Assembly: GCA_044450785.1 (NCBI GenBank)
Contig: JBIOJM010000024.1
Coordinates: 1-49,337, forward strand
Length of the DNA stretch: 49,337 nucleotides
Source: JBIOJM01 sp044450785
Lineage (GTDB): Bacteria; Planctomycetota; Planctomycetia; Isosphaerales; Isosphaeraceae
Direction: 5' to 3'
Positions within the stretch are counted from its first letter, which is position 1. Each line of letters starts with the position of its first letter. Shown in pieces: positions 9,001 to 15,905 of the stretch. The position numbers were made by a program, and so were the translations under genes. Under the pieces are notes generated by a model. That model was not told the DNA's origin. It saw nothing but the letters and a program-made list of their open reading frames with translations, and did no database searches.

Positions 9001-11303
9001 ACTTCGAGAACGGCCCTATCGTATGGTTCGACCCAACTTACAGAAGTGGGAAGGTATATGTCGAGTACACCAACTACTGGATCGAGTACGAGAACGGAAT
9101 CGGGAGCGAGGGGCAGAGCTACGATATTTATCTTGAGCGAGGCCTCGCTCCGCCTAAAGGCGGTGAACCATGTCCCTGCCACTGCCCGCCCGTCCAAAAC
9201 CCCACACCTCGCGGTACAGCGGTCCTGATTGCGGCGATAGCCGGCGCCACCTCCCAAGACCCCAACTCCATGGTAGGTCCCGCCGGCTACGGTACAGCCA
9301 ACTTTGTTTCCGACACGAGCCTGCATCCCTACCAGATTGTCTTCGAGAATGACCCCACAGCCACAGCCCCGGCCCAGCGTGTCGACATCACCGATCAGCT
9401 CGATCCCAACCTCAACTGGAGCACGTTGCAGCTCGCGGCAATTGGCTTCGGCAGCACGTACACCGCCGTCCCGGCCGGTCTGCAGCACTACGACACCAGC
9501 GTGAACGTGACGGAAAACGGTCAGACTTTCGAAGTCCTCATCGACCTTAACCTGAACCCGGCCACGGGCATCTTCAGCGCGTCCCTCCAGTCGATTGACC
9601 CCGGCACCGACCTTCCGCCCGCGAGCGTCCTGACCGGCTTCTTGCCCCCCGAGGACGGCACCGGTCGCGGCATCGGGTTCGTCAGCTTCACCGTCAGCCC
9701 CAAGATCAGTCTGTCCACCGGCACGCAGATCCGCAACGTCGCTAACATCTCGTTCGACTTCGCACCGAACATCGCCACCGACCAGGTGAATGACCAGGAC
9801 CCGAGCAAAGGGATCGATCCGAACAAGCAAGCCCTGGTCACCATCGACGCGACTGCGCCAACCAGCTCGGTCAAGCCGCTACCGGCGACGACGACCAGTA
9901 CGAGCTTCACCGTCTCCTGGTCCGGCTCCGACGGCGCCGGCTCGGGCATCGCCAGCTACAACGTTTTTGTCTCGAACAACGGCGGTCCGTTCACGCCGTT
10001 CCTGACCGGTACCACGCAGACCTCTGCCACCTTCACCGGCCAGTTCGACCACACCTACGGATTTTACAGCGTCGCCACCAGCAACGTCGGCAACGTCCAG
10101 CCGACGCCGACCGCCGCCCAGGCCACGACGTATCTCGCCGGCCTGCCCACCAGCACGGTCAATCCCCTGCCGGCCACGACCTCGACCGCGAGCTTCACCG
10201 TGAGCTGGAACGGATCGCCGGGGCCAGGCGCCGCCCGCATCGCCTCGTACGAGATCTTCGTCTCCCACGACGGCGGGCCGTTTCAGCCCTTCCTGACCAG
10301 CACCACGCAGACCTCGACGACATTCAGCGGCGCGTTTGGCCAAACCTACGCGTTTTACAGCGTGGCTACGGATAACCTCGGCGATCGCCAGCCGACGCCG
10401 GCCGTGGCACAGACGACGACCACCATCCCCGCTTTGGTCACTATGACGACCGTCCGCCCGGTCACGAACAAGAAGCACCTGGTCACGCAGATCTCGATCG
10501 GCTTCAGCGGCGCCGTGAACGCCGGCGAAGCCGACAGCCCGGCCACGTATCGCCTGGCCACCGCCGGCAAGAAGGGATCGTTCACCGCCAAGAACGCCCA
10601 GGTCATCAAGCTGAAATCGGCCCTCTACAACGCGGCGACCAACATGGTCACTCTGACTCCCAAGAAGGCATTCTCCCTGACCAAGCCGGTCCAGCTCCTG
10701 GTCGAAGGCGTACCCCCGTCGGGCCTGCAAGACAGCTTCGACCGGTTTATCGACGGCGACCATAACGGCCAGCCGGGCGGCAATGCCGTCGCCGTGCTGT
10801 CGCACGGCAGAGTGAGCATCAACGCAGTCGTGGCGGGTGGTGGGTGGCGAGAGAAGACGGGAACAAGAGGCCGTATCCGGCGGCCGTCGACGTCCTGCTG
10901 GAGCGAGAGGGCGCAATCGCGGTCAAACACTCCGCCCGCGCCGAGCGACGCTTGCGTGACGACGCGGCTACGAATCAACGGAGAGTCGAACGCGAGGAGC
11001 CTGTGCCGGAGATGGCTCAGATTCGAGTCGAATGGAAACCACCGCTTCAGCCTTGGACGGAATGGGCGCCATCCGTGGACCGATTCGCCGTTGTCCTTGA
11101 ACCAGCGCCGCGTTCTTCAGGGCACTTCACCTTTGAGAGCTCCGGTCTCCTCAGCCCGGGCCGTCGTAGCGAGGGCTCGGCGGAAAGGAGGAAGCGGAAT
11201 AGACCATCGTGAACCCAACGGAAAGGAACAATCAACCACGGATCGCACGAATGACATGGATGGATCGATCAGAAGAAGATTTAAGATTTCAACCATCGAG
11301 TAG
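3006..11303 (+). CDS. Giant LEPR-motif RHS/YD-repeat surface protein
   Basis: A 2765-codon frame. The N-terminus is basic and carries LEPRTLLA (residues 34-41), typical of planctomycete surface giants and probably an export signal region. Residues ~45-480 are beta-helix-like (G/N-rich 'SGNWNDGSNWS' style). Residues ~485-800 hold three pre-peptidase C-terminal-like beta domains. Residues ~1130-1210 resemble the plug region before RHS cages, ~1210-1890 are YD repeats (YDAxGNLT type), and ~1892-1928 form the RHS core with 'YDPTTGQFVSRDPFGL'. An unusual tip of ~110 residues follows (about 1946-2060), ending in a CPCHCPP linker. Then come a DUF11/DUF7619-like beta region and two FN3-like repeats. 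The usual end of such proteins shifts frame near 10833-10850: 'PAAVDVLLEREGA' is encoded in the frame of 10844-11212. The last ~150 residues of the printed frame are therefore probably read-through. A ribosome-binding GAGGAGAGG precedes the ATG. Confidence 0.88.
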   Translation: MSRLHATNGRSSSRRKLDPRSRDGRLHRIRFEVLEPRTLLAQVNWVTTSSGNWNDGSNWSTDQVPGPGDDVVIDVNGASPTVTVSGNESIHSLIALDPLVLSSGIVSVAADSTISGSLAIDGGTVEVDGGTTQINGGPVSSSGTGTTFKVAQGAVVDLTGEENPVTYWGTYTGSGGGTIALRGGELAVGGANATFNFPTGMFQWTGGAIGLSDNTFTNAGFLTLSNSNQFDYLLPIGYYDGGTLVNAGTITEQGALGLALYIDAALDNEAGATYLFTGNGSLSQAFTVWGDGASLTNAGTIEKTGGAGNSQIALQFVDTGTIDVYSGTLVAPNSSVDLGGSDVLAVAPTSELTITGNLLGQTTNADQFSEQGEVLLDGSGTSTKPQEVEVMGQDFGNVAAGFENNFAYGMLALGNNTYVQLVDDAKNSAGSGAEALYVNALVVPAGCTLNLNGLHVYARVTQITGTIIGGAVNQPPSGGPISLNAPTPGSLSKTGQVDDWTFYGQAGQTVAVVVNTGSKGSLTPFQPSLNYAQVQLLDPGGNVVASATNTQAGADVTLIGVQLPADGTYQVQVQAPPSQAGSTGYYVITAWNAPVHNNALNLDETVTGQLVTPYAVDHWNFSAVANEQVLFNLVNSSSSAIEFDLTGPNGYSAFTNLTASPGLITLPTSGNYVLTAHLAVGQPGAYAFSLNETTQTALTVGSPYQGTLAGSGQAQFFAVTIASPAALGIVLTDANTSDENEIYVSLGIAPTRDTYQYRYTSTGADQSLVLAGQPGTYYILVYNNLVRSPGSTYALLVQGGPFVLTGFTPGIVGNSQAATLLVSGVFPLAYESATAYQIQLVAPSGTTYPASPLYLSPISLGTGQTISGTLTMSATLPAGALPAGTYAVRVTDNLGDEQTLPGVLSVTAGGTGVLTTSIILPSAIGYHSPSTLYVQYTNIGSAPMTAPLLVFTATRGGQQGALLSLDPSLAGINHSDANVLPAGYSTTVQFLASGSVPGILEPGETATVPVYYCGWLRPQWGLSSEVFFSLGELDATNSQTIDWSSLEAGLEPGSINQAAWSAIFPTLTAQLGSTWGQYLQTLDNDAVYLAGIGEPTSDLSKLLSFEIEKANASYTAQTLTSVTADSLPAPGLDLSFVQSFQQSISGRYTEGILGYGWTINWDISAATMTNGDVVIKNDGVSLDFSLQPNGSFAPEAGDQGTTLTASGGAVQLVEPDGTIYQFNTNGTLNYVQDTHGNRITAGYNTSGQLFSLTDSNGEFLDLAYNAQGHLATLTDSNGQTETYGYDLTGQFLTSYTDAYGTTKYTYVTGQVAAQDNALAQIAYANGTQVDFGYDSQGRLVDQHSNGGAGGETIRYLNPGGYVTTDSNGNQTTIYFNLYGAAAETIDPLGNVTRSYYDSNLNLTKVIGPGGSTYTYTYDANGNLTSRTDALGLTTNFTYDAHNNLTSYTDAKGNTTGYGYNSANDLLSITYANGTRQTFTYNPLGEATQFLNARGQAIGYTYDAQGLVATEAFADGTSYSYAYDARGNLTSATDAQGKVTTFVYGDSSNPDLLTEVEYPDGTWLKFSYNVVGQRTQSMDQSAFTVNYAYDSLGRLSELTDGSGKLIVQYAYDAAGKLVQKDMGNGTRTVYTYDADGDVLSITNYAPNHKTVNSFDDYTYDPLGNVLTDTNQDGQWLYTYDADSQLVQAVFTANSSDPDGLTAQDLQYVYDAAGNRTSESVNGVMTTYVTNNVNEYTSSTTSGVTTSYQYDADGNLIAQSVGGSTATYAFNELDQLTAVNGPGVTASYAYDPLGNRVSQTVNGVAANFQIDPAGLGNVVATFGAAGTLTAHYTYGFGLVSQVSPTVIASYYDFNIVGSAVGITGTSGGYVNKYAYLPFGQTITIAAGASNPFTFVGRFGVQDDAAGLLGMRARTYDPTTGQFVSRDPFGLLGGDVNLQRYAGNNPTGAIDADGTAEISVSDITSLFGHGKTYIPRGYCGVQLSGSEAEALGLERKAYFDFDFENGPIVWFDPTYRSGKVYVEYTNYWIEYENGIGSEGQSYDIYLERGLAPPKGGEPCPCHCPPVQNPTPRGTAVLIAAIAGATSQDPNSMVGPAGYGTANFVSDTSLHPYQIVFENDPTATAPAQRVDITDQLDPNLNWSTLQLAAIGFGSTYTAVPAGLQHYDTSVNVTENGQTFEVLIDLNLNPATGIFSASLQSIDPGTDLPPASVLTGFLPPEDGTGRGIGFVSFTVSPKISLSTGTQIRNVANISFDFAPNIATDQVNDQDPSKGIDPNKQALVTIDATAPTSSVKPLPATTTSTSFTVSWSGSDGAGSGIASYNVFVSNNGGPFTPFLTGTTQTSATFTGQFDHTYGFYSVATSNVGNVQPTPTAAQATTYLAGLPTSTVNPLPATTSTASFTVSWNGSPGPGAARIASYEIFVSHDGGPFQPFLTSTTQTSTTFSGAFGQTYAFYSVATDNLGDRQPTPAVAQTTTTIPALVTMTTVRPVTNKKHLVTQISIGFSGAVNAGEADSPATYRLATAGKKGSFTAKNAQVIKLKSALYNAATNMVTLTPKKAFSLTKPVQLLVEGVPPSGLQDSFDRFIDGDHNGQPGGNAVAVLSHGRVSINAVVAGGGWREKTGTRGRIRRPSTSCWSERAQSRSNTPPAPSDACVTTRLRINGESNARSLCRRWLRFESNGNHRFSLGRNGRHPWTDSPLSLNQRRVLQGTSPLRAPVSSARAVVARARRKGGSGIDHREPNGKEQSTTDRTNDMDGSIRRRFKISTIE

Positions 11304-12065
11304 AGAGGGGACGCACAGCAAGCCCCAAAGAGCTCCTGTGTTTTCCCCTCCCTCTCTAAAATTCCGTACGGTGGGTTTTCCCCAGTACGGCTTCAAACAG
11401 GAATTCAACCGCGACCTTCGTCACGATGCCATGAAAGCACAGCGACTTATACGCGGCCAGAGTCTCGTTCGTCTTCCACCTATAGTGGACCTTGCGGTCA
11501 AGACCTCCCCGCGAAGGGAAGCTGAGGAGGAAAATCCCCAAGACGATCCTGTCCAGAGGTCCTTGGCTCGCCAGCGGGTTATGTTGTCCCGCCGGGTCAC
11601 TGCTTACTATGACCTCATGTGCGCCTCTCACCTCCGCTCGGCAACTTATGAATTCGCTGTCGAGCCCTCCAACCCGAATGGGCGGGAAATGAGAGGGTCC
11701 CCAATTTACTCGGCGAATCTGTGCATGCGTGCCGACCCCAGAACCCCGGTGGACCGGGCGGTTGCATATGGCTGTTGCTTCACCGCCCGTGTTAGCCTTC
11801 GCCAATTCCGCCGTGGCTCGGCATCCACAGGACCACGCAAGTTGGTTCGTGCGTGAGTCGCGTAACGAGGCGGACAGGTTCACTTTCGCTACGGCCCGCA
11901 TGTTTGCTAGCCCTCACCAACAAGGTACGTTTACTGTCGAGCTTGCACCAGTCGGGTCACCCCGAGCCAGCGTCGACTATGACTACGCGGGCAAACAGCC
12001 TATTCCCGCGGCCGGACTTACACCGGCGAGAAACACCGCATTATGGGCTGCGAACGGAAGGCGCG
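11297..12065 (-). mobile_element. Possible ORF-less group II intron remnant
   Basis: No convincing protein lies here. Read on the minus strand, 11394-11360 folds like group II domain V: CCGTAC (11390-11385) pairs with GTACGG (11369-11364), the upper stem TGGG/CCCA carries a GAAAA loop, and a two-base CC bulge sits at the expected position. It is followed by a domain VI-like hairpin whose arms are TAGAGAGGG/CCCTCTCTA on the plus strand (11301-11309 and 11350-11358). About 600 bases upstream on the same strand, nested helices (11996-12000 with 12046-12050; 12011-12015 with 12023-12027) resemble domain I. The base of the domain V stem is mismatched and no reverse transcriptase is present, so this would be a decayed or trans-dependent intron. 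Boundaries are approximate. A different structured repeat remains possible. Confidence 0.38.
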
Positions 12066-12154
12066 GAAAGACACGGAAAAGAGGAGACTTCTCGCTGAAG
12101 ACCACCAGCAAACCCGGCACTCGCCGGTCCAAGTCCGCTACGAGAGTCGTCCCA

Positions 12155-12223
12155 CATACCAACCCGAAGCGTGAGCGCGGATTCCGAAGGCGATTCCCTC
12201 GCTTGCGCGTCGGGTTGGTATGG
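12155..12223. repeat. Dispersed hairpin repeat, copy A
   Basis: The sequence begins CATACCAACCCGAAGCG and ends CGCGTCGGGTTGGTATG, forming a long stem. The same element occurs inverted at 19341-19404, with shared flanking sequence (a block with GGTTCC, CTCGC and GGCC) beyond the hairpin. There is no coding content. It lies just downstream of the toxin gene on the minus strand and may act as a transcription end. Confidence 0.75.
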
Positions 12224-12268
12224 GTCCGTTGGCCATGCGAGTGGGAACCGCGCCAGGACCAAAGGCAG

Positions 12269-12676
12269 TTACGAAGCCCAGCTCTCGACGCTCAACGCCG
12301 GGACGGCGGACAGGTCGGCGTCGGTGGTCACGACCGTGCAGTTACCGAGACTGAGGGCGATGGCGGCGATTTGGATGTCGGTCGCTTGCATGGGGCGGCC
12401 GATCCGACGCAGTTCTGCGAACAGCCTCCCGTAAACTCGAGCAGCTTCGGCCGTGTACGGCCAAAGACGGAAGAGCCCTACGTTTCGATCGACGATTTCC
12501 AGGTTCCTCGCTCGTGACGCGCTGGACTCAACCCCGGCCAGGATCTCGCCCAGAACCGGAATTCCGATCCCGATCTTGTGTCCCGCTGCGCGAGCCTGTT
12601 TGACGCGTCCGTGAACATCGCGCCGACGAAAGATGCAGTCCGCCGATGCGTTGGTGTCGAGGAGGTATCGCCTCAT
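12269..12676 (-). CDS. vapC: PIN-domain ribonuclease toxin, VapC family
   Basis: A 135-residue PIN-domain protein. It shows the four acidic positions of the family: Asp in 'YLLDTNAS' near the N-terminus, Glu in 'LGEILAG', Asp in 'QATDIQIAAIA' and Asp in 'TTDADL'. Length and order match VapC-type Mg2+-dependent RNases, which cleave tRNA or other RNA when free of antitoxin. The ATG overlaps the stop of the upstream minus-strand gene in an ATGA arrangement (12673-12676), the usual translational coupling in toxin-antitoxin pairs. The substrate RNA cannot be predicted from this sequence. Confidence 0.88.
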   Translation of the reverse strand: MRRYLLDTNASADCIFRRRDVHGRVKQARAAGHKIGIGIPVLGEILAGVESSASRARNLEIVDRNVGLFRLWPYTAEAARVYGRLFAELRRIGRPMQATDIQIAAIALSLGNCTVVTTDADLSAVPALSVESWAS

Positions 12677-12999
12677 GGGAATAGGGCCTCGATTCGCCTC
12701 GCATGCTCCTCAAAGTTGGCGATCTCGGATGCTTTCTGTGCTTCCCGAGCGGCTTGCCACTCCGCTTCTTCCTCGGGAGTCATCTCCAGCGGGGGAATTG
12801 CGTCGAAGGCGGCGATCCACCGGGCGATCGACTCCGGATCGTCGGCCTGGTCGTCTCCTGTCGTCCCGACAAAGTCAGGCACGCACTCCCTGATCACAAC
12901 AACACGGCATCCTTCCGGCCAGTCGGCCGGAACGTCAAGGATGACCTGTCCGTTCTTCCAGGTGCCGCTCAGCGTCGTTGTTTCCTCGGCTTCGCTCAT
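12673..12999 (-). CDS. Probable antitoxin partner of VapC
   Basis: A 108-residue acidic protein placed directly before the PIN toxin and overlapping it by four bases. The N-terminal part has the pattern 'GTWKNGQVILDVPADWPEG', seen in short antitoxin-like proteins next to PIN toxins in planctomycetes and cyanobacteria. The C-terminal ~50 residues are rich in E and A, predicted helical, and end near 'ARRIEALFP', which fits a toxin-wrapping tail. It has no clear ribbon-helix-helix or AbrB fold by eye. The role is inferred mainly from position and the shared pattern. Autoregulation of the pair is expected from the family, but no operator was identified. Confidence 0.72.
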   Translation of the reverse strand: MSEAEETTTLSGTWKNGQVILDVPADWPEGCRVVVIRECVPDFVGTTGDDQADDPESIARWIAAFDAIPPLEMTPEEEAEWQAAREAQKASEIANFEEHARRIEALFP

Positions 13000-13306
13000 T
13001 CGTACACCTCGCTTTTTGTGCGACCTTTCTCTCCACTATCGTAGCGTCGTGAAGCTGGATGAGGCAGGGGATATTCTTCAGGTCGTTGACGCGACCGGGA
13101 AGTACGCAATCCCCGGATAATCCGATATGATCGCAACGTCCGCTGATCGTGCGTTCGTCTGGTCAGATCATCCTTCGAGCCGCCGATATTGCCTTGACTT
13201 GTCCTCCGTGATGGATCGAAGGTATACCCGGTGGGCCTCACGCCGTGAAACACGTCGTTCGACCCACCCTACGGGCTTTCTGATCCGTGTCATCCGTGGT
13301 TCATTG
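13000..13306. other. Intergenic region between vapBC and trmB
   Basis: No gene is supported here. It holds the upstream side of the toxin-antitoxin pair and a right-arm copy of the palindromic element (13229-13273). A segment reading like 'TCCGTGTCATCCGTGGTTCA' lies just before the trmB ATG; a diverged inverted version is seen near 11230-11260. Confidence 0.6.
13229..13273. repeat. Half copy of the palindromic element
   Basis: About 45 bases match 168-212 with two or three differences, ending TTCGACCCACCCTACGG. The left arm is missing. Any trmB start upstream of 13307 would translate this repeat. Confidence 0.75.
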
Positions 13307-13942
13307 ATGTCTCGTTCTCGACCCTCAATCGACGTCTCACCCTACCTGATCGACCCGGGGCAGCCATACGAGGACGCGCCCATCCAGTGGGCCGGGCTCT
13401 TCGGCAACGCGAACCCCGTCGAGCTCGAGATCGGATCAGGCAAAGGCCTGTTCCTGGCCAACGCCGCCGCGGCCAATCCGGGCCATAACTTCCTGGGGAT
13501 CGAGCTCTCACGGAAGTATGCGCAGCTCGCCGCCCTGCGTCTGGCGCGCCGCCAACTGCCAAACGCCAAGCTGTGGCGAGGTGACGCCGGGTTCGTCATG
13601 GCCCGCCTCGTCCCCGCCGCCAGCCTCCGCGCCGTCCACGTCTATTTCCCCGATCCGTGGTGGAAGCGGCGGCACAAGAAACGCCGGGTTTTCACCGCGG
13701 AGCTCGTGTCGAGCGTGGAACGCGCGCTCCAGCCGGGGGGCGCGCTGCGGCTGGCCAGCGACGTCGAGGAGTACTTCCAGATAATTCGATCCTTGATCGA
13801 GGCCAACCGCCAATTTCGCGAACTGCCGGTCTCTGAACCCGGGGATCCCGAGCACGCGCTCGACTATCTGACCAGCTTCGAGCGGAAATACCGCCTGGAA
13901 GGGCGGCCGATCTATCGGACGGATTACGTCATTGGTCCTTAG
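13307..13942 (+). CDS. trmB: tRNA (guanine-N7-)-methyltransferase
   Basis: TrmB places m7G at position 46 of the tRNA variable loop, using S-adenosylmethionine. The 211-residue product has the SAM-binding 'ELEIGSGKG' loop near residue 38 and the family signature 'YFPDPWWKRRHKKRR' near residue 113, followed by a late 'SDVEEYF' segment and the C-terminal 'TSFERKY' motif. The frame is open 60 codons further upstream, but that part crosses a dispersed repeat and has no family similarity, so the ATG at 13307 is preferred. The gene stands alone between the toxin pair and the convergent purF. Confidence 0.93.
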   Translation: MSRSRPSIDVSPYLIDPGQPYEDAPIQWAGLFGNANPVELEIGSGKGLFLANAAAANPGHNFLGIELSRKYAQLAALRLARRQLPNAKLWRGDAGFVMARLVPAASLRAVHVYFPDPWWKRRHKKRRVFTAELVSSVERALQPGGALRLASDVEEYFQIIRSLIEANRQFRELPVSEPGDPEHALDYLTSFERKYRLEGRPIYRTDYVIGP

Positions 13943-13984
13943 TCCTTGGTCCTTAGTCCTTAGTATCGGGCGGACTCTCCGATT

Positions 13985-14080
13985 GTGCCGCCCTTTCAGG
14001 GCTTGCGGTTCATATGAATTCCTCTTCCCAGGGCGTTGCCCTGGGCTGGAATGTTGCGGCCCCTACGGGGCGAGGAGATG
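13985..14080. repeat. Dispersed intergenic repeat with hairpins
   Basis: Between the convergent trmB and purF ends lie short self-complementary blocks: GCCGCCCTTTCAGGGC, CCCAGGGCGTTGCCCTGGG and GGCCCCTACGGGGC. This pattern is common between genes of planctomycetes (family knowledge, not checked here). It may serve as a bidirectional terminator. There is no gene in it. Confidence 0.55.
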
Positions 14081-14116
14081 GGTCGACCTCGACCCACGGG
14101 ACAACTCACGGCCTCG

Positions 14117-15718
14117 TCACGACCCGAGCGGCGCGGCCTGGACGGGCTCGTAGGCCCGCTGGCTGCCGGTGCGTCCGGCGGCGGCGGCCGGGTTTTTCTC
14201 GATCTGGTAGAGGTACTGGCCGGTCTCGGTGGGGTAGTGTCCCGTGATGCAGGCGCGGCAGAGTCGTTCGGGCGAGAAGCTGACCGAGCGCGCAATCGCT
14301 TCGACAGGGAGGTAGCGGAGACTGTCGGCGCCGAGCTCCTTGGCCATCCGCTGCTGCGCGGCCGCCGAGACCTTCTCGCCGGGGCCGTCGATGTACGGAG
14401 TCGCGAAGAGCTCACTCTTTTTCGACATGTCGATGCCATAGTAGCAAGGCGCGATGATCGGGGGGCAGGCCACGCGGAGATGGATCTCGCGCGCGCCACC
14501 GCGGTCGCGGATCTCGTGGACGAGCGCTCGCATCGTCGTCGAACGGACGATGCTGTCCTCGACCAGGAGGACCCGCTTGCCGGCCAGGACCTCGGGCAGT
14601 GGCGTGTACTTGAGCCGGGCCTTGTCCACGCGAGCGGCGATCCCCTCGATGAACGTCCGGCCGACATAACGGTTGCGAATCAACCCCTCGACCGAGGGGA
14701 CCCCAAGGGCAAAAGCCATCGCGTCGGCCGCGGCCTTGGCCGTGTCCGGGACCGGCACGACGATCGTGTCGGCGTCCAGCGGGACGTCTTCCAGCCGGGC
14801 CAGCTCCTTGCCCAAGGCCGCGCGGCTCAGGTACACCGAGCGATCGTCGAGCGTGCTCGCCACATTGGCGAAATAGATCCACTCGAAAAAGCAATGGGAC
14901 TGGCGCGGCGATGGCGCATACCGCTCGATGCGAAGGCCGTTATGGTCGGCGACGGCCAGCGTTCCCGGCTCGAGCGAGCGGATGTTGCGGAAGCCGAGAT
15001 TGGCCAGCGGCACGCTCTCGCTCGCGGCCCCGAACAAAGGGCCGTGCTCGGCGATGCAGAGCGGCCGGAACCCCAATGGGTCGCGAACCACCACGAGCTC
15101 GCCATGCGCAGTCAAGAGCACGATGTTGTATGCGCCGTCGAACCGTTCCGAAATCCGCCTGAAGACCCCCACCCAGTCCGGCTCCTGCTCCTCGGCCTGC
15201 AGCTCGTAGGCCAGCGAATGCATGATGATTTCAGTGTCGGTATTGCGCTTCAGGTGGTAATCGCCCTTGGCGAGCAGCTCTTCCTTAAGCTCTTCATAGT
15301 TGGCCAGTTGGCCGTTGAACGCGAAGGCGAACCACTTGGCCTTCCGACCGTGGTCGCGCTCGAACGGTTGTGCATCACAACGGTCGTTCCCGCCACAAGT
15401 TGCGTACCGCACGTGGCCGATCGCGATCGGTCCATCCACGCCGCTCATGATCGCCTCGAACTCCTCGCGGTGGTTGAGCCGGAAGGCTTCGGCGACAGTC
15501 CCGACTTCCTTGTGGGTCTTGATGAGTGCACCGCGGTCCGGGCGAAAGCTGGCCATTCCGGCGGCGAGCTGACCCCGGTTCTGCATGTCGAGCAACATGC
15601 GCGGAACCAGGCGCGCCACGCTCTGGATGTCGCCCGGGATCGGGGCCAGCTTGGAGATCGAACACCCCGCGGCATGGTAGACGGCTGCCACGCCGCACTC
15701 ATGGTGAAGTTCGCCCAT
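14117..15718 (-). CDS. purF: Amidophosphoribosyltransferase
   Basis: Catalyses the first committed step of purine synthesis, PRPP plus glutamine to 5-phosphoribosylamine. The 533-residue protein begins MGELHHECGV. Cys8 would become the N-terminal nucleophile of the glutaminase (Ntn hydrolase) domain after propeptide removal. The PRPP-binding signature 'VLLVEDSIVRSTT' lies near residues 379-391. Four cysteines match the [4Fe-4S] ligands of the Bacillus-type enzyme: C276 (HCFFEW), C418 (VACPP), C487 and C490 (CRAC). This is therefore the propeptide-bearing, iron-sulphur class. It is divergent from proB, with a good promoter at 15855-15883 and a small hairpin in its ~130-base leader. It converges with trmB. 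Confidence 0.96.
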   Translation of the reverse strand: MGELHHECGVAAVYHAAGCSISKLAPIPGDIQSVARLVPRMLLDMQNRGQLAAGMASFRPDRGALIKTHKEVGTVAEAFRLNHREEFEAIMSGVDGPIAIGHVRYATCGGNDRCDAQPFERDHGRKAKWFAFAFNGQLANYEELKEELLAKGDYHLKRNTDTEIIMHSLAYELQAEEQEPDWVGVFRRISERFDGAYNIVLLTAHGELVVVRDPLGFRPLCIAEHGPLFGAASESVPLANLGFRNIRSLEPGTLAVADHNGLRIERYAPSPRQSHCFFEWIYFANVASTLDDRSVYLSRAALGKELARLEDVPLDADTIVVPVPDTAKAAADAMAFALGVPSVEGLIRNRYVGRTFIEGIAARVDKARLKYTPLPEVLAGKRVLLVEDSIVRSTTMRALVHEIRDRGGAREIHLRVACPPIIAPCYYGIDMSKKSELFATPYIDGPGEKVSAAAQQRMAKELGADSLRYLPVEAIARSVSFSPERLCRACITGHYPTETGQYLYQIEKNPAAAAGRTGSQRAYEPVQAAPLGS

Positions 15719-15756
15719 GTGTTCGGTTCCACCCCGTGAAGAGGCCCCACGAGTCG

Positions 15757-15776
15757 GTCAGGCTTTCCAGCCTGAC
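15757..15776. repeat. Small perfect hairpin in the purF leader
   Basis: GTCAGGCTTTCCAGCCTGAC has 8-base arms around a four-base loop. The motif is often repeated in planctomycete intergenic DNA (family knowledge). It lies 39 bases before the purF start, inside the predicted transcript. Confidence 0.6.
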
Positions 15777-15854
15777 ACCATGACTCATGGGGGGTTGCGT
15801 GGTCGGAGACCGGACGGCCCGATCCGTGTTTGTCTAGGCCCATCGTGCGTAGGC

Positions 15855-15883
15855 ATTATAATGACGACGTGATCTACCGACAA
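15855..15883 (-). promoter_or_regulatory. sigma70-type promoter of purF
   Basis: On the minus strand TTGTCG (15883-15878) and TATAAT (15860-15855) are separated by 17 bases. The predicted start is near 15848, giving a leader of about 130 bases. On the plus strand an overlapping TATAAT (15857-15862) could serve proB, but no good -35 box lies at the right distance. Confidence 0.6.
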
Positions 15884-15905
15884 CCTTCATGATCGGAATG
15901 TAAAG

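Noticed and set aside
11209..11856. Plus-strand open frame after the RHS gene
   Set aside because: Crosses the candidate intron domains V/VI and has no protein pattern; treated as non-coding.
11729..12517. Plus-strand open frame across repeat copy A and the toxin gene
   Set aside because: Second half is antisense to vapC and the middle is a dispersed hairpin repeat.
13127..13306. 60-codon upstream extension of trmB
   Set aside because: Translates a palindromic repeat and lacks similarity to TrmB; the ATG at 13307 fits the family length.
14036..15739. Long open frame (567 codons) opposite purF
   Set aside because: It is an antisense shadow of the GC-rich purF gene; no domain pattern, and Arg/Asp/Gly-rich composition.
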